Shown here: piece after piece, positions 31,163 through 43,644 of the stretch
Numbering within the stretch: the first letter of the stretch is position 1
How the letters are laid out: each line of letters starts with the position of its first letter
Assembly: GCA_030374805.1 (NCBI GenBank)
Contig: JARGSG010000029.1
Location: 1-64,000, forward strand
DNA length: 64,000 nucleotides
DNA from: Gracilaria gracilis
Lineage: Eukaryota > Rhodophyta > Florideophyceae > Gracilariales > Gracilariaceae
Direction of reading: 5' to 3'
Position numbers and translations under genes: made by a program
The notes under the pieces: generated by a model
Databases searched by the model: none
Told to the model about the DNA's origin: nothing
Seen by the model: the letters and a program-made list of their open reading frames with translations, nothing else

Positions 31163-33036
31163 ATGCTGACACCTAGACGGGCCGCCAACCAGCGAAGAAA
31201 GGATATTGGAAGGGGATCTTTTAGGAAGGAGTTCAAAATTAAGAATCTATCGTCTATAGAAATCGAGAATTTGTTTCGTCCCATCAAAACTCTCTCAGAG
31301 CATGGCACACATGACGAGACTCCCACGGCTTGGAAGCAAAGAAGCAAGTAAAACAGTGATGCGCAAGCAGGTGGTATCATCGATCCTCTTTCACCCACTG
31401 AAAACATTGAAGAGCCCCGGCACCCTTATTCTGATCACAGCATCGGAAGTCCTTCGTCTCTCCTTTCGACTTTGAGCATGATGCTCTGGTTGATGGGAAC
31501 CAAAAATCAGAAGAATACGTTGCACACGATGTGGGAGACAACTACTTGTTATTACCCCGAAGAACCAGATCTGGGGTTTCTCAACAGAACGTCGATCACA
31601 ACGAACTGAATTCGCCATCTTCAGATCTCAGCAATTCCCTACAACTCTGCAATGGATTAAGTTCAACCGCAATATCTTGAAGCTTATCATCGATCATGCA
31701 CAGTCTGAGCCGGTAATATATGACATTCTCAAACTACCTATTATTACCGCTCCTTGTAAATCTTGGAAAATTATCCTCAGAATCGTAGAACATATCTGGG
31801 GTATTCATTTGGCTATGCGACCATTCGATACGCCGTGGGCATTGTGAATTTACATGCTTATTATATGAAGAAGTTCCCTCATGTTGCACTGTGCGTGGAT
31901 CGAAGAGACCAGAAGACGTTATGGAAAGTATCGGACTAGTAATGTATCTCTCTCTCCGGGAGCGAGTATCGCTAATCTTTCTCAACGAAGATGCATGCAA
32001 ATCCTTCTACGAATACCGATGGAGTTTCGGTCGATCTCCCGTGTTCATGATCCGTCGCGTGGTTCCATACAGGTCCTTTCCGAACGACTCAATGCATCTT
32101 TTCACTAATTTGGGAAAGCAACTGATGTCTCGAATGCTCTCTCAGAGCGATGAAGAGTTTTATTTATCCCCAGATGCCCAGAAGGAAATAGATAGGAGCT
32201 GGGGTTACATGTACAATCAGATATCTCATTTCGAAATGAAGGAGAAACCTCTTTCAATTGCGTCATTTTCGACTTGGAAAGTAAAGCCAGTCAAACTGTT
32301 CTCCGCATTTTACGCACCCAGTGTTCTACATGCCATGAGATTTTGCCGTTTGTTCCCAGACTACTTGAAGCGCAAGTTTGATGGCATTTTAGATCATGAA
32401 GTTTAAGACTTGTGTCAAATTTTCGACAATGTGACACTCTGGTCAAACTTAGAAATCAAGGACGACCGCAAAGGAACTATGAAGATAGGTGGGTGTTTTG
32501 AACTATCTGGTGCTTATAGAAGTAGGGATAACTGACGGGATTGGGTATTCGCTGTTCACATGGATGAAGCAGAAACGTCATCAGAAATTTACTATGGCAG
32601 GGTTTGGTACATTCTTGAAGTCGATCTTTCTCAGATTCCATCCTCATTTTCTAGATGTCTTCAAAAAGCGTACACTCTCGCGGAAGTAGACTGGGCACTC
32701 AAGCTGAAGAAAGTATCATATGGTCAAGTGTATAGCGTTTCGAAAAGATCAAAGTCATTCCAGACACATTCACTTCAAGGGATGGACATGATTAGCCGGC
32801 TGATAGGCGTCATGGAACGACGATATGAAATCCATGTAGCGGGGGAGCGCCGCATATCAAGAACTGGAACTTATTCCATTGATATAATGGAAGGATTCGA
32901 AAGGGTATTGGAATCCAATGCATTTGGCATTGATCAATTTTGTCGTACGCTGAAAGGGTTTGTGACAGCCAAGGTTGATGAATTGGAAGCGTGGTTTGAA
33001 AAGAAGCGCAGAAACCAGTTTCATGCATCATTGTAA
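31163..33036 (+). pseudogene. CACTA/Plavaka-like transposase remnant
   Basis: The main frames are 31891-32406 (171 residues) and 32560-33036 (158 residues), with weaker coding text from 31163. NDSMHLFTNLGKQLM (about 32088-32130) matches the Asp-x-Met-His-Leu...Asn...Leu motif of CACTA (EnSpm) transposases. FSTWKVKPVKLFSAFYAPSVLHAM (about 32268-32340), cited here only as a position guide, fits the conserved Lys-rich segment that follows. YYGRVWYILEVDL (about 32588-32626) fits the C-terminal Tyr-Tyr-Gly-Arg-Val block typical of the superfamily. A stop at 32404 and a frame change before 32560 break it. The assignment is by motif memory, so it could be another transposase_21-type family. Confidence 0.5.
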
Positions 33037-33387
33037 GGCTCCTGTCAGAATTAATGAAAGGAGATGTTCATATAAAAATGATATATTGTTCTGAGGCCGT
33101 CAGAGACAGTATTAGATCGCGTTCATATGCTTTCAGTGATGAACGATAAATTGAATATGGTTGTCCGAGCGAGAATACTACTTCAAGAAAAACCGCGCAA
33201 TAAAACCACATCCACGCTTCCAGGATGGTGAAAGAGTGCTCTTCTACCGCGTAAGTATGATAAATAGCTTGTCGATAGTTAGTACATTTACGAAGTGATC
33301 CATCATAAATGAACTTGATTTGAAACACTTAATCCTGCTCCACTTCACTTTTTTCGTAGTTATGTTAGAGTATGGCCAGGTACACAA
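33037..33387. other. Spacer between the CACTA-like remnant and the Copia element
   Basis: AT-rich, no gene seen. A minus-strand frame of 86 residues (33068-33328) has no motif. Confidence 0.4.
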
Positions 33388-33505
33388 TGTGAAATCACGC
33401 AGAGAGAGCGATCGATACCTCTGTGAGTTTACTGATGGAGAGGAGAGACCTCGGCTTGTAACCGTACGCTGGTGGCTCTATGTGTAGGTGGCTACGTGTG
33501 TGACA
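33388..33505 (-). repeat. 3' LTR of the Copia element
   Basis: 118 bases, pairing with 37963-38080. Long identical core GATACCTCTGTGAGTTTACT and the following 40 bases. Ends TG and CA. Confidence 0.9.
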
Positions 33506-33620
33506 GACAGAGGGTCGGGACGTTGCGAAGGTGACTGGCTCGGAGGATCTACGGTTGGTTCAAGATCTATAGGTTGTGGCAATCTGCCTCCTGATGCTCC
33601 GTGCCGACCGGAGCAACGCT

Positions 33621-33647
33621 TGGGGGGGGGGGGGGGGGGGGCGGGGG
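33621..33647 (+). repeat. Poly-G tract inside the Copia element
   Basis: About twenty G in a row, one C, then six G, close to the 3' end of the minus-strand Copia pol. It is a likely replication-slippage or assembly-sensitive site and can form G-quadruplexes. Confidence 0.8.
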
Positions 33648-35110
33648 GTAATGTTGAGAGCCTGTCTCATCCGGAGAAAGGCGATTCGACCCAGAGCTTT
33701 TTTCAGCGTATCTGCGAGATTGTGGGCAGAAGGCACGTAATGAAGTACAACATTGCCGCTGCGAAGATGGTCTCGTAAGTAATGGTGTCGCATGTCTATA
33801 AACATCCTTCTTTTTGATTCTCCAGTATTATGTCCCAAGGCCATCACGAACTGGTTGTCAACAAACAGTTGCGAAGGGTTTGTACCCGCCAGGTTCAGGA
33901 ATTGAAGCACGCGCCGTATGAAGCAAATAGTCTACATTGCTGATGTCGCGGCTATATTATCCGCTTCCACGTTTGAAAGCGCCACGTATGATTTATGCGA
34001 TGATTTCCATGAGATTGGGCCGCCACTCATAGTTAAAACGAACCCACTTATCGACTTTCGATTTGTTTCATCTGTGGCAAATTCGGCGCCCGCATATGCC
34101 TTGATTGACAAATGCATAGACGAGAGACCATGGTCGCGTCGGTATGTGATTCTGTGGGTGGTTGTACCCTTCAGATACCGCACCACTTCTTTTAGGTGGC
34201 TCCAGTGCCACTCGGTTCTGCGCGTCAGGGCTTGAGCCATTCGAGAGACAGCAAACGCAATATCTGGGCGCGCGCAATCTGCGATCTATCGCGGCAACCA
34301 AACAAGTTGGCGGTAAATATCGTCGTGTGAGAGGAGACTGACATCTTCGTCGTTGGGAGCATGAAATTTGGCTTTACTTGTGTGTAGAGATTGGCGATGA
34401 TTGCAATCAGATAGCTGTGAGAAAGAAAGCGCTCGTTTGACATAGCTTGGTTGGCTCAGGTGAATTCCTTGATCGGTGTAATTGATTTTTCAGCCCAAGT
34501 AGTTCTTGGGCGTGCCTATTCGTCTTATATTGTACTTATGGGAAAGCCCTTTAAAAAGGGTGTCGAAGTATTCTTTGTGAGTTGAAGCGACCAGATAATC
34601 GTCGCTGTTGAGGCAAACGATTGCGAATGATTTGGAATCTTGCTTCACGAAAAGGCAAGGGTCGTCCGGGGATTGTTGGTATTTCAATGACTGTAGGCAC
34701 GCTACCGCACCTTCGAGATAGTAATAAAAGCCATAAGGTTGCTCGTATAGGTTGCGCCCAAGATTTCCACCAGGAGTGCCGTGTCTGAATGAGCCATTGA
34801 AAAGTGGGTATTGTTTGACCTACACCGGTTTGTCGTATCATTTGAGTTCGTGGGGGTATGCTGTGGTCACGTCAAAGTGTTCCAGATGCAAGTTTCGAGC
34901 GACAGTGATGGCGAATACCAGACGCACGGTGTCCATCTGTGCAAGATGTGCAGATCTGTGGTCAGGATCGAACTGCATATGCGGTTTCATCAGGGCTCCA
35001 CGTACTGCGAAAAGAGCTTTCCTCTCACTAATTCGTTCATCGCCATCTCTTTTATACATTTATTTCATCGCCAACAGGATGAATTTCGGAGGTAGTTCTT
35101 CTTTTGGGAG

Positions 35111-36481
35111 CTATTTGACGACGCCAAGTTTGCCGAGCTTTTCGATTTCGGTTTTATGGGCATTGGCCCATAACGGCGCGTCAGGGTGTCTCTGCGCTTG
35201 CTTTCGCGAGAGTGGCAGTGGGGATGAAGCGTCAATGTTCTGAGGGGTGATGCTTGGGGTAAGTGTTTTGAAGGCTGCGGCAGTGGTTCGCACGGGGTCA
35301 TTGACGGGCGTGTACGGCTTGAAATCGAGGGAACGAACTTTGCGAGGTTTGTGAGATTTGACATCTTGAATGATGATGTGCGTATTATTCACACCGAACA
35401 TGTATCTTACGAACCTGCCTCTGGGGTCGAGTTTGCTCTGCCACGTGGGGTCCCTGATTACTGGGATGCTTCCGAGTTGACAGAATGTCATCATTGTGTG
35501 AATAGTGGGGGCTTGTCCGTGCCAGTCTGTGTACGCTATGCTTCGAGTTGTTTTTTGAAGCGAGCGGTTTTCTTTGAACACAGCATCTCTGAGGACATCC
35601 TCCCAGTATTGATTGGGTAACTTGAAGTGATTCAAGGAAGAGCGGACAATGCTGCTCAATGTTCTGACTACGCGTTCAGATAGAGAGTTTTCTTGAGGGC
35701 TGTATAGTGTGGGGGTATTCAGTTCGATGCGGTGTGAGTGGAGGATGGTTAGGAATCTCTTCGAAGTGTATTCACCGGCGTTGTCAATTGTGAGGAGTAT
35801 GGGGGCTAAGCCGAATTTGTTCTTCATCAGGTTTAGTACAATGGCTGTAAAGTTTGTGATTTTGGTGCGGGAGGCCGAGCAGAAAACAAGAAGAAATCGT
35901 GTTTTGGTCTCGAGAAAAACTGCGAAGTATTTGTTCGGGTTTTTTGATGTAGGTGCAATCGGACCTACAATTTCGGAGGGCAAGGACTTTCCAACATTGT
36001 GGTTCTGGGTCGCTGGCTGGTTTGGCGCTTGCACTTGCTTGCTGTGGATTCCTCCTGAACAATTTAAGGACTGTGGGGTGCGCTTGAGAATGAAGGGTAG
36101 GCCGAGTAGTCCTATCTTGGCCATCTTCTGCAAAGTAAGGGAGTCGAAGTGGTTGCATCGGAGGGGCCATTCGTGAAAAGCTTGCGATACGCGGTTTTTG
36201 GCTTCAATGTGGGGGAATGGGGTGAGTGCGGTGACCTCTGATGCTTTTGATGGGTTGCAGGTTTGATGCCGTTCGTTTGGCCGTTTGGTTTGCTTTATTT
36301 TGCATGCAACTAGGGGTTCGCTGGTAGTTTCGGACTGGACTGGGGATGTTGTGGTTTGCGTAGAGCGTGTGTGTGCTGCTTTCGCGATTGTGGTCGATTG
36401 GCTTTGGTCGCAGAATAGTGAGTAGCCATTTTGCGGCCATTTTTCGTGTGCTATTGGGGTGTTGTTGAGAGTATCGACCAC
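35111..36481 (-). pseudogene. Copia integrase region, long open frame
   Basis: 456 residues on the minus strand. A His-rich and Cys-containing segment near residue 90-150 takes the place of the gag-pre-integrase zinc finger. The core has IDNAGEYTSKRF (catalytic Asp and downstream Glu region) and LYSPQENSLSERVVRTL. The start of reverse transcriptase, ALWANAHKTEIEKL, lies at the C-terminal end. It is part of the Copia fossil at 33388-38080. Confidence 0.8.
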
Positions 36482-37949
36482 GAAAGCGATTCTAGTGGTA
36501 AATGTAACTATCCCATACTGTTTTGCGAGTACGTGTACGGATACTAGGGTGCCATGAATTCCCTTGGAGACTAGTTCCGGTAGCGTCGGGTTTTTCTATT
36601 ATCCGTTGTTAGCTTAATGATTCCCGCCTGTATTGTGGAGGAATCGGCAGTCATTGTGTGGTGTGGAATATTTGTGCCGAGGGGTGCGTTGGTGTTAGTG
36701 TTAATGATTTATGAGTTGGATGTGATCCGGATTCCAGTAAGAACTTACTTCTGTCAGTCTCGCGAGACTCTGGCGCGTTCTGCCCCTCCTGAATTGCTTG
36801 CAGTGTAACAAAAAGCTGCTGATTTAATCGGCTGTGTCCGAGTTCGTTTCAGCAGTGGCTTGCCTGGCACTGGGTTTGGCTCCACGGCGATTGTGCTGGG
36901 ACTGGGAGGATTGTTTGAGTTTTTGGTACCGAGTAGTTGACGATAGTTTGGACTCAATTCGTTTCAGAGAATACGATATTGACGTCATTGTATTCAACAG
37001 TTTTTCGAGAATTTGCGTGCTGGGGGTGGGCGGGGACGCAACGGCGGGTGCAGCATCTGTGACTAAAAATGCAGTAGCTCTTGAGATCTTGGGCCCAGAA
37101 GTAGCTGATTTGAAATTAATCAACGCCCTTTTAATCTCCGCGATATTTGATGGCATGCCAGTAGCCAACAGAGTGGCCACAATGCCCGAGAATTGGTTGC
37201 TTGAGATCACAAGGACTCGCAGCATCATTTTTACGCTGCGATCATCGGTTGTGAATTCAGCAGCGTCTGCTTCAATAAGCAGTGCCTGTCGACGCCTGTG
37301 GTTTCCGATATATGAGGATATTTCAGTTTGGTCATCAAATCGAATTCTTTGGGCCTCCGAAAGAAGGTGGTCAATATCTCGCTGTGCGGAAACATCCAGA
37401 AGGTTCTTCAAGTACTGTACGATTTTTTACGGAGAGTCAAGAGTTTGGAATCAGGGATTAGTTTGTTAACGTCCTCTGATATGCAATTAGTGATCATAGA
37501 TCTACATCATGCAAACGCCTTGCGTTGTTCCTCGGTTTCGGTGATGAAAGTGTAGGTAGGAATGTGTGAGTAACCGTGTGTAGCCAAAATGTCTGCTAGT
37601 GAAGCACTCCATTGTGATTAGTTGGTTTCGGTCAACTCCTTCACAGACTCGTTACTAGAGTCCCATGTGTGGGTTGTTGCACTTTATAGAATTGTGAGTA
37701 GTTGTTGCTATGCTGTAAATTGTGCGGCTGCACCTGCAGGAACGGTTCCTTGAGTTGATTCAGTTTGTTCTGCCATTGATAATTGACGGCTTTGCAGTGC
37801 CCGAGTGTATCGTGTAGTACGCTGCGGGGCTCTTTGTGCACTGGAAATCTGCCTCATAGATGTTTTTGCCTGTTGAGAGGAACAGTCAGCTATGCCCTCT
37901 TTTCGTCGGATGCACAGCGGATTTAGTCTGTCTTTGCGGTTCTTTAGAT

Positions 37950-37962
37950 GTGACCCATAACC
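37950..37962 (-). other. Copia primer-binding site matching the initiator-tRNA anticodon arm
   Basis: Directly inside the 5' LTR, on the minus strand, the sequence reads GGTTATGGGTC. This is complementary to the anticodon stem-loop of eukaryotic initiator tRNA-Met (CAU anticodon, GGGC-CAUAACC). Drosophila copia and yeast Ty5 are known to prime from this half-tRNA rather than from the 3' end. Confidence 0.65.
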
Positions 37963-38080
37963 TGTGAGATCAAGCAGAGAGAGAGGTCGATACCTCTGTG
38001 AGTTTACTGATGGAGAGGAGAGACCTCGGCTTGTAACCGTACGGCAGCAGCTGTATGTGTAGGTGGCTACGTGTGTGACA
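37963..38080 (-). repeat. 5' LTR of the Copia element
   Basis: 118 bases, TG...CA, about ten differences from the copy at 33388-33505. Confidence 0.9.
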
Positions 38081-38155
38081 ACACTCACAAGGTAGTTTAT
38101 TTCAAGGGTACGTGTCAAAAATTTAAGAAGCTAATAAATAACTCATTTCTACCTG

Positions 38156-39586
38156 ATATTTATACCAGGGCTGGGGGATATTCCTCCTGATGTTACGGCG
38201 TCATGGGACTGGCGCAACCGCATTGCAATTTCCACGCACCATTTCCGCCGTAACGGGAGGGAATCAGTGGCCAACGCCCATGCAGCGCTGGTCATGATTG
38301 GGTATCAATGGCAATGTCGGGCTACATTCGAGTTTCCCATCATTCCGGGGTCCAGTTTTGACAAAGTCGTATACCGCACGCGCGGGGAGATGCTGTACTG
38401 TTCACCTCCCTGCGGCGTTGGAGACCTTCACCTGGAGGAATTTTCCTGCACCGTGTCTAGCATCCCTTTGCTGGGGGACGCTGATTATTCAGCCCGAGTT
38501 CTATTATCTTCCCCAGGCATCCCGGTCAACTTTCCTTCAGAACTTCATCCGTGATGAACGGCGTTGGTGCTTCCGATTCTGGTATTTTGTCCCGTATCAG
38601 ATCGTTGAGATAAAGGGGATTGCTTCCACCCACCGAGAAGGTCGGTATATACCGATTCCCTCATCATGGTTTTCTTTAGAGGCGTGCCGGGGATGCTACA
38701 TGGAACTTCCACCGTTGTTCACGTACAGGGGGTCGTTCTTCATGACGAATCCCTGCTCGGGGTTGTGGTCGATCTCGGGGACAGAGTGGACAATCCGCAC
38801 AGCGGCGTATATCCTCACGGAAGCGTACGTCCAGTATAGACTGTGGTACATCCAACTCCGCGTGCGGGCGGCCATCCGTAGCCTGAGCATGGAGATCCCC
38901 TTGGGGGCAGAGTCAAGGAAGAAGAGATGTTGGGGTTACTTGAGTACCTCGAGGTCGTTCGGTGGGACGATGTCCTCATGGAATAAAGCGGCCGTCGAGA
39001 CTGTAGAAGTGGTGAATTCAGCCCTGATTTGGGTAGAAATACCCTGCTTGCTGGTGACTTCATATACTTCAACCTGTGGGACTTCCTGGAGATTAACCGC
39101 AAAGAAGCGGAGGAATTCCGGGAGGCCCTGCGTGTAATCCTGAGCAACCACCCACAACGGTACGTCGACTCGGACGACTACTATTTCGCTTACAGCGGTG
39201 GAGATCCAATGGCGGATAATGATCGTGATGAAGCGGGTGTGGTCCTAGACGAAGCATCCGACGCGGTTCTCGGGAACGTTTCCCCTGATGGGGACGCTCC
39301 GGCAGAACCAGTCGCTATGGACCCGTCAGATCCCGAGGGTACTCAACCCGCATCAGCGGCGACAAGTGAGCTGGACAATGGTCAGCCTCCAACAACGGCG
39401 AGTGCTGGTTCACCTAACCTCAGTTCGGGGGCGGTAAACGACAGTGAGGCCATTTCCCGCTTCTTTTACGGGGATGGACTCAGCGCTACCGAAGCTCCAG
39501 GAGATGTCACCGCAATGGCGGACGCGCGTACGAACCGTCTCGGTGGTAGTGGTCCCTCCCAAGCGAATGATGGTTTGAACCAATAA
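38156..39586 (+). pseudogene. Antisense accessory frame of Gypsy I
   Basis: It runs opposite to pol, between the chromodomain and the 3' end of the element. It has a structured N-terminal part with many Trp/Tyr residues (for example RTRGEMLYCSPPC, FIYFNLWDFLEINRKEAEEF). A long Pro/Ser/Asp-rich tail from about 39200 begins MADNDRDEAG and is predicted to be disordered. The last open part is 39029-39586. It converges with pol, with a spacer of only about 150 bases. It resembles the antisense frame of Gypsy III (52320-55650) in layout and composition, including a tail starting MADD. Function is unknown. It is part of a fossil element, with a few breaks. Confidence 0.55.
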
Positions 39587-39769
39587 CGCTCTACTTACCC
39601 TTTTCAGGTAGTACCGGTGGTAGTATTCCATGACTTTATGATGACACATAGTGTAAAATTTTTGTCCTAGACATTATTTCATTATTCTTCTAACAGGTCC
39701 TTTCCTTCTTATTACAGTTATCACGGTTCGAATTATCCCGCTTGGGCATTATCCAGGGTTCTTGGCAGT

Positions 39770-39930
39770 CCCGTGCGGGCGCGGTGATGATACTCTACCA
39801 CCAGGGAACGGGTACGATGTTCGATTGGTTCATCTGTATCCCCTTTGGGACCATAATCATACCAACGGACGCGGTAGAGCAGATCGCCGTCCATGTCGTA
39901 GGAATGCCCGATTAATCGGTCGACGACGTA
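39770..39930 (-). other. Chromodomain at the C-terminus of Gypsy I pol
   Basis: The minus strand reads RLIGHSYDMDGDLLYRVRW, then YGPKGDTDEPIEH, then SLVVEYHH. The Tyr-x-Val-x-Trp core, the acidic Asp-Thr turn and the closing helix follow the chromodomain pattern of chromovirus integrases. Confidence 0.75.
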
Positions 39931-40731
39931 CTATTGTACACACACTTCCCGGCCATGTCGTGTTGTCGTCACTTCGCGTAGAGTGGCCCTTGCAACGCGG
40001 AAGATCTTCCTAGAGAGTGTTCCAGGGTCTGCCAAGGTGTTGTAGGTGCCGCTTCTCCGGGATGTTATTCTCCCTTTTGCCTGGTACTCCTCCCGAATCG
40101 CAAGTCTGGGTGGTTCGGTCCGTCTTGGTGGTGGTGGTGAAGTCGTATCTCCTGACGGGGGAGCTCAGCCTCTAGCGGGAAGGGGCGCGTGCAGTGCGTC
40201 TTCCTGTGAGGCGGCCTGTGACTTCAGCAATGGCTGGCCAGAATTTGCCCCAGTTTGAACCGCCTCTTTTGCGAGGGTACGTACCAACGGCTACCTCCCT
40301 GCTTTGCTGGCGCGTTACCCCGCGTCCAACGGCTGTTTCCGGAGAATTGGTGTCGGTGAGCTTATCTTCGTGTCGGGCGTGCACAGCTGGCGCTGTGCCC
40401 ATTACTCGGGGAAATTTAGAACCTTTGGGGCTCTTGACGGGTTCTTTGTCGGGTGCGACCGGTTTATCGCAGCCTGTGACGGCGACGTCAGGGTCAACCA
40501 AGACGCTCGGATAGCGCTTACGCGTGCGCGAGGTTCCCGACTCTGGTTTCCTTTCCTCATTTTGGGTGTGTTCCCTTCCCAACGATGGGCTCCTCTGCCG
40601 CATTGTCCTTCCAGATGGAGGGCGCCACTGACGGTTTGTCTGAGACGTTTCCCAAGGGGTGTGGTCGGTTTTGCTCAGCGCTGCTGGCTTTTTTCTGCGT
40701 CGTGCTCCGCGTGTCGCGGCGGGCCTGAGAG

Positions 40732-41547
40732 CTATTTAACCGCTTTGGCGTACGATTCTTCAATCGAGGCTGGTCTGGGAGTACCCTTCGCGGGGCTCGG
40801 CAAAGCATTCTTCTCGTATTCCCGCCCGATCAGTGGCGACGCTTCTGTACCATCCCTTGTATCACGGTCCGTATCTTGTTGCGACGGTGAAGAATGTTCT
40901 TCAGAGCGGTTGGTCTCCGGTGGTTTGATAACCGCTTTGGCGGGGAACTCCGCGACTGACTGTTGATCCGACACGCCGACTGCGGGGCCTTGCGTAATAG
41001 ATTGTCTATCGTCTCGCCCGAGTGGTATTGAGGCTACATCACTAACCCGCCTGTCGCAGTGCGTATTCCGTTGTGACGGTGAACAATTCCCAACTGATCG
41101 ATTGTCCTTTCCCCCCTGCTTACATGTGGCAACCAGTATTTGCGGTGAAATTCCAGCATGGCAGGTGATTACCCGTGCCAAGGGGGAAGAAGTAGAGGTA
41201 GGGTCACGAAGACCTTGAGTATCCGGCAGAGCCGGAGGTTCTGAGAAATCCGGTATATCTGAGAGGCCGCGGGTGTTGTGTGGCAATACGACAGAACGTT
41301 GTGCCACAGAAGTACCAGAACCTGCTGCCCACGTTGTCGGGGAACTTTCATTCTGCCAAAATACCTCAGATGAGGTTGGTGAGGCGGGAACAACGCGATC
41401 GGACAAAAGGCGTTCGTGCGTGTCGCCCATGTTCACCACGAAAGTTTCGGTCTTAACAGAAATCATCTTGCACGGTTTGTCTGCCATTGTCGAAAGCTTG
41501 TGGCGCTTTTCTCTATCAGGGTTGTAGTATTCTCTGCGTACAAACAC
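40732..41547 (-). pseudogene. Integrase tail and linker of Gypsy I
   Basis: 271 open residues on the minus strand. The first 60 residues (FVRREYYNPDREKRHKLST, then ISVKTETFVVNMGD) resemble the GPY/F-type module after the integrase core. The remainder is Ser/Pro/Asp-rich linker leading to the chromodomain. Confidence 0.65.
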
Positions 41548-42936
41548 GTAGTTACCGTCCGCGATTGGCCGAGGCTTTGCCCTACGTAGTCGTTAATCGT
41601 AACCTCTTTTGTACGTGGCTTGTGCACGTGCCTTCGACTTCGGCACAGCGGGTACCAGCTTTGAGATTCAATGTTTCTAGTTCTCGTGGTAGTTACCCAA
41701 GGACGGGAATTTGTCCAGCGTATCTTGGGATTCCAACGCCATTGGCGGGGGCGTCCGCGAGAGCACAAATTCGAATGGATATACCCCGGTAGTCCGGTGA
41801 ACTTGTGTATTGTATGCAAAAGTGAGCACATCCGCTTACAAGTCCCAGGTTCTTTCGTGAACAGCCACTTAGTATCGTAGTGCAGCTATCATAGTCCGGT
41901 TGAACCCTTCGACCTACTCATTACATTGAGGATGGTAGCTAGTCGTGAACAACTTCTTCACGTCCAGGATGCGAGAGATATCCTGTAAGAAACGTGACCT
42001 GAACTGCTTACCGTTATCGGATAACAACTAGGCACTTTTTCTTCGAAACAGAGTAGTTCAGTTCGTGCAAGTTGAGCGAACGGGACCAATAACCAATTAG
42101 TTTCCGTTCCATTTCTGAGGTGGTGTGGAAAAGAGCGCAACTGACTTCGTAGTCGTTCGAGTCCATGTCCCTGGAGTACTGCAATTCCATTTTAGGTAGC
42201 GATAGAATCGGTGCTGCCGTAACAGCCTCCTTTAACGATTTGAACGCTTCCGCTTGCGTGGGCGCTAACGGTTCTAGTGTCGGTGGTTTTACATTCTGCA
42301 GCAGCACGTAAAGGTGTGCCGCGATGTTCAAAAAGTTCGGGTTAAACCATCGATAGACGTTGACTAACCACAAAAAGAACCAGAGTTCCGTCTGAGTATG
42401 GGGTTGCTTTGCTCCAACGAGGGATTTGACGCGCGCCTTTTCGATCGACAACCATCCAGGACGGATTATATGTCCAAGATACTTCATGGAATCATTGAAA
42501 AACTTACATTTCCTCAGCTTCGGGGTTATCCCAGCATCCCGTAAAACGGTTGGAACTCTACTGACATGGGTGAGCTGGTCGTCAAGTTTATCTGAGAAGA
42601 CAATGATGTCATCCAGATATACCAAGCACGACTGCTACTTGAACCTGCTGAGCAGGATATCGACCGCTCATTGGGAAGTAGCGCGGGCGTTGGTTAGGCC
42701 GAACGGATCCGCTTGAAGCGGTAAGACCCAGAGTGAGAGACAAACGCAGTCTTGTCGCTATTCTCTTCTCTTACAAGGACCTGCCCATATTCCCACTTGG
42801 CATCCAAAGCCGTGAAAGCGGTAGAATCACCAAGCAAGTAGATGCACTCGTCCATACGTGGAATGAAATAGCAACCCCGTACAGTTACGGCGTCCAGCCT
42901 GGCGAAGTCGATACAGAATCCATACGTGCCAACGGC

Positions 42937-43644
42937 CTACATTGCCAGTACAACTGGAGAAGCCCAGGGTGACTGAGTGGGCTCAATCACTCCGGCGTGG
43001 AGCATCCTTTCCACTTGGAACTGCTCCTCTTCCCTAGATTTTGGTGCTGCCCTGTATAGGGGTTTCACTTCTAGACGCGAGTTCGGTAACAAGTCGATAC
43101 GGTGCTCCTTCATGTTGATCTCTCTAAGAGAGCCACCCCACATCGCGGTAAATTCCCGTAGCATGTTACGGAGTTGTTCGCTTTGCAATTCCGGTACGTG
43201 ATCGAGGTACAGCTCTTGGAGAGCCTTCATCGGGTCAAACCGGTTGTAGCTTATAGGGCTACCACGTCCCGTTTCGGAAACAGGTGGCAAATCCGAATCA
43301 TTTGACGACCTCTCCGTTAAAATGGCAGTGTCTCTGCCCTCCTTAGACTGTACATCTGGGCTCTCCATGTTACCTACCTCTGTAGAGGAACCTAAACCGA
43401 GAACATCGGCAGCAGTCATCGGGGTCGGGAACATCACGAGCGGATGCGGGGTGACTGATCCAATCACTTGCCCTGTAACCCGATACTGGGATTGGGTGCC
43501 AAGTTTGGCTATCAAGATACGAAACGGAGTATTTGGTGTCACCTGCAAAATACCGTTCGCAACGGCTAATTGAAACTTCTCGTACAATGAGGAAAGGGAT
43601 TGTATAACTCGAAGACCATGTTGACGGAAGTTGACCTGCACCAT
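42937..43644 (-). pseudogene. Start of reverse transcriptase of Gypsy I
   Basis: 235 residues. The C-terminal part, KEHRIDLLPNSRLEVKPLYR, then ERMLHAGVIEPTQSPWASPV, is the classic entry into Gypsy reverse transcriptase. The N-terminal part is the protease-RT linker. Confidence 0.8.

Larger units (their letters stand above)
33388..38080 (-). mobile_element. Copia element with 118-base LTRs, minus strand
   Basis: Bounded by two LTRs of 118 bases, both TG...CA. On the minus strand the order is gag-like (about 36824-37411), integrase with an upstream zinc-finger-like region (about 35250-36400; TIDNAGEYTSKRF, SPQENSLSERVVRT), reverse transcriptase (about 34490-35110; HLEHFDVTTAYPHEL, DDPCLFVKQD) and RNase H (about 33650-34240; KAYAGAEFATDETNRKSISG, VLHYVPSAHNLADTL). 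Integrase before RT is the Copia order. The LTRs are about 91-92 % identical, so insertion is moderately old. The element is broken, with roughly five to ten breaks, though the integrase stretch is one long open frame. No clean target duplication is visible. Confidence 0.9.

Noticed and set aside
35709-36176. Plus-strand frame of 155 residues
   Set aside because: It lies antisense to the Copia integrase, whose minus-strand reading has clear motifs.
36834-37469. Plus-strand frame of 211 residues
   Set aside because: It mirrors the Copia gag region on the minus strand and shows no motif.
38081-38095. Target duplication CACAA for the Copia element
   Set aside because: CACAA precedes the left LTR, but on the right it occurs only several bases beyond the LTR, so the match is probably chance.
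38298-39137. Long plus-strand frame of 279 residues
   Set aside because: It overlaps the better-composed frame of the antisense gene. Composition suggests it is largely a shadow.
39029-39586. Possible independent host gene (185 residues, acidic, Pro-rich tail)
   Set aside because: Its position and orientation match the antisense frame of Gypsy III and its tail starts alike, so I treat it as part of Gypsy I.
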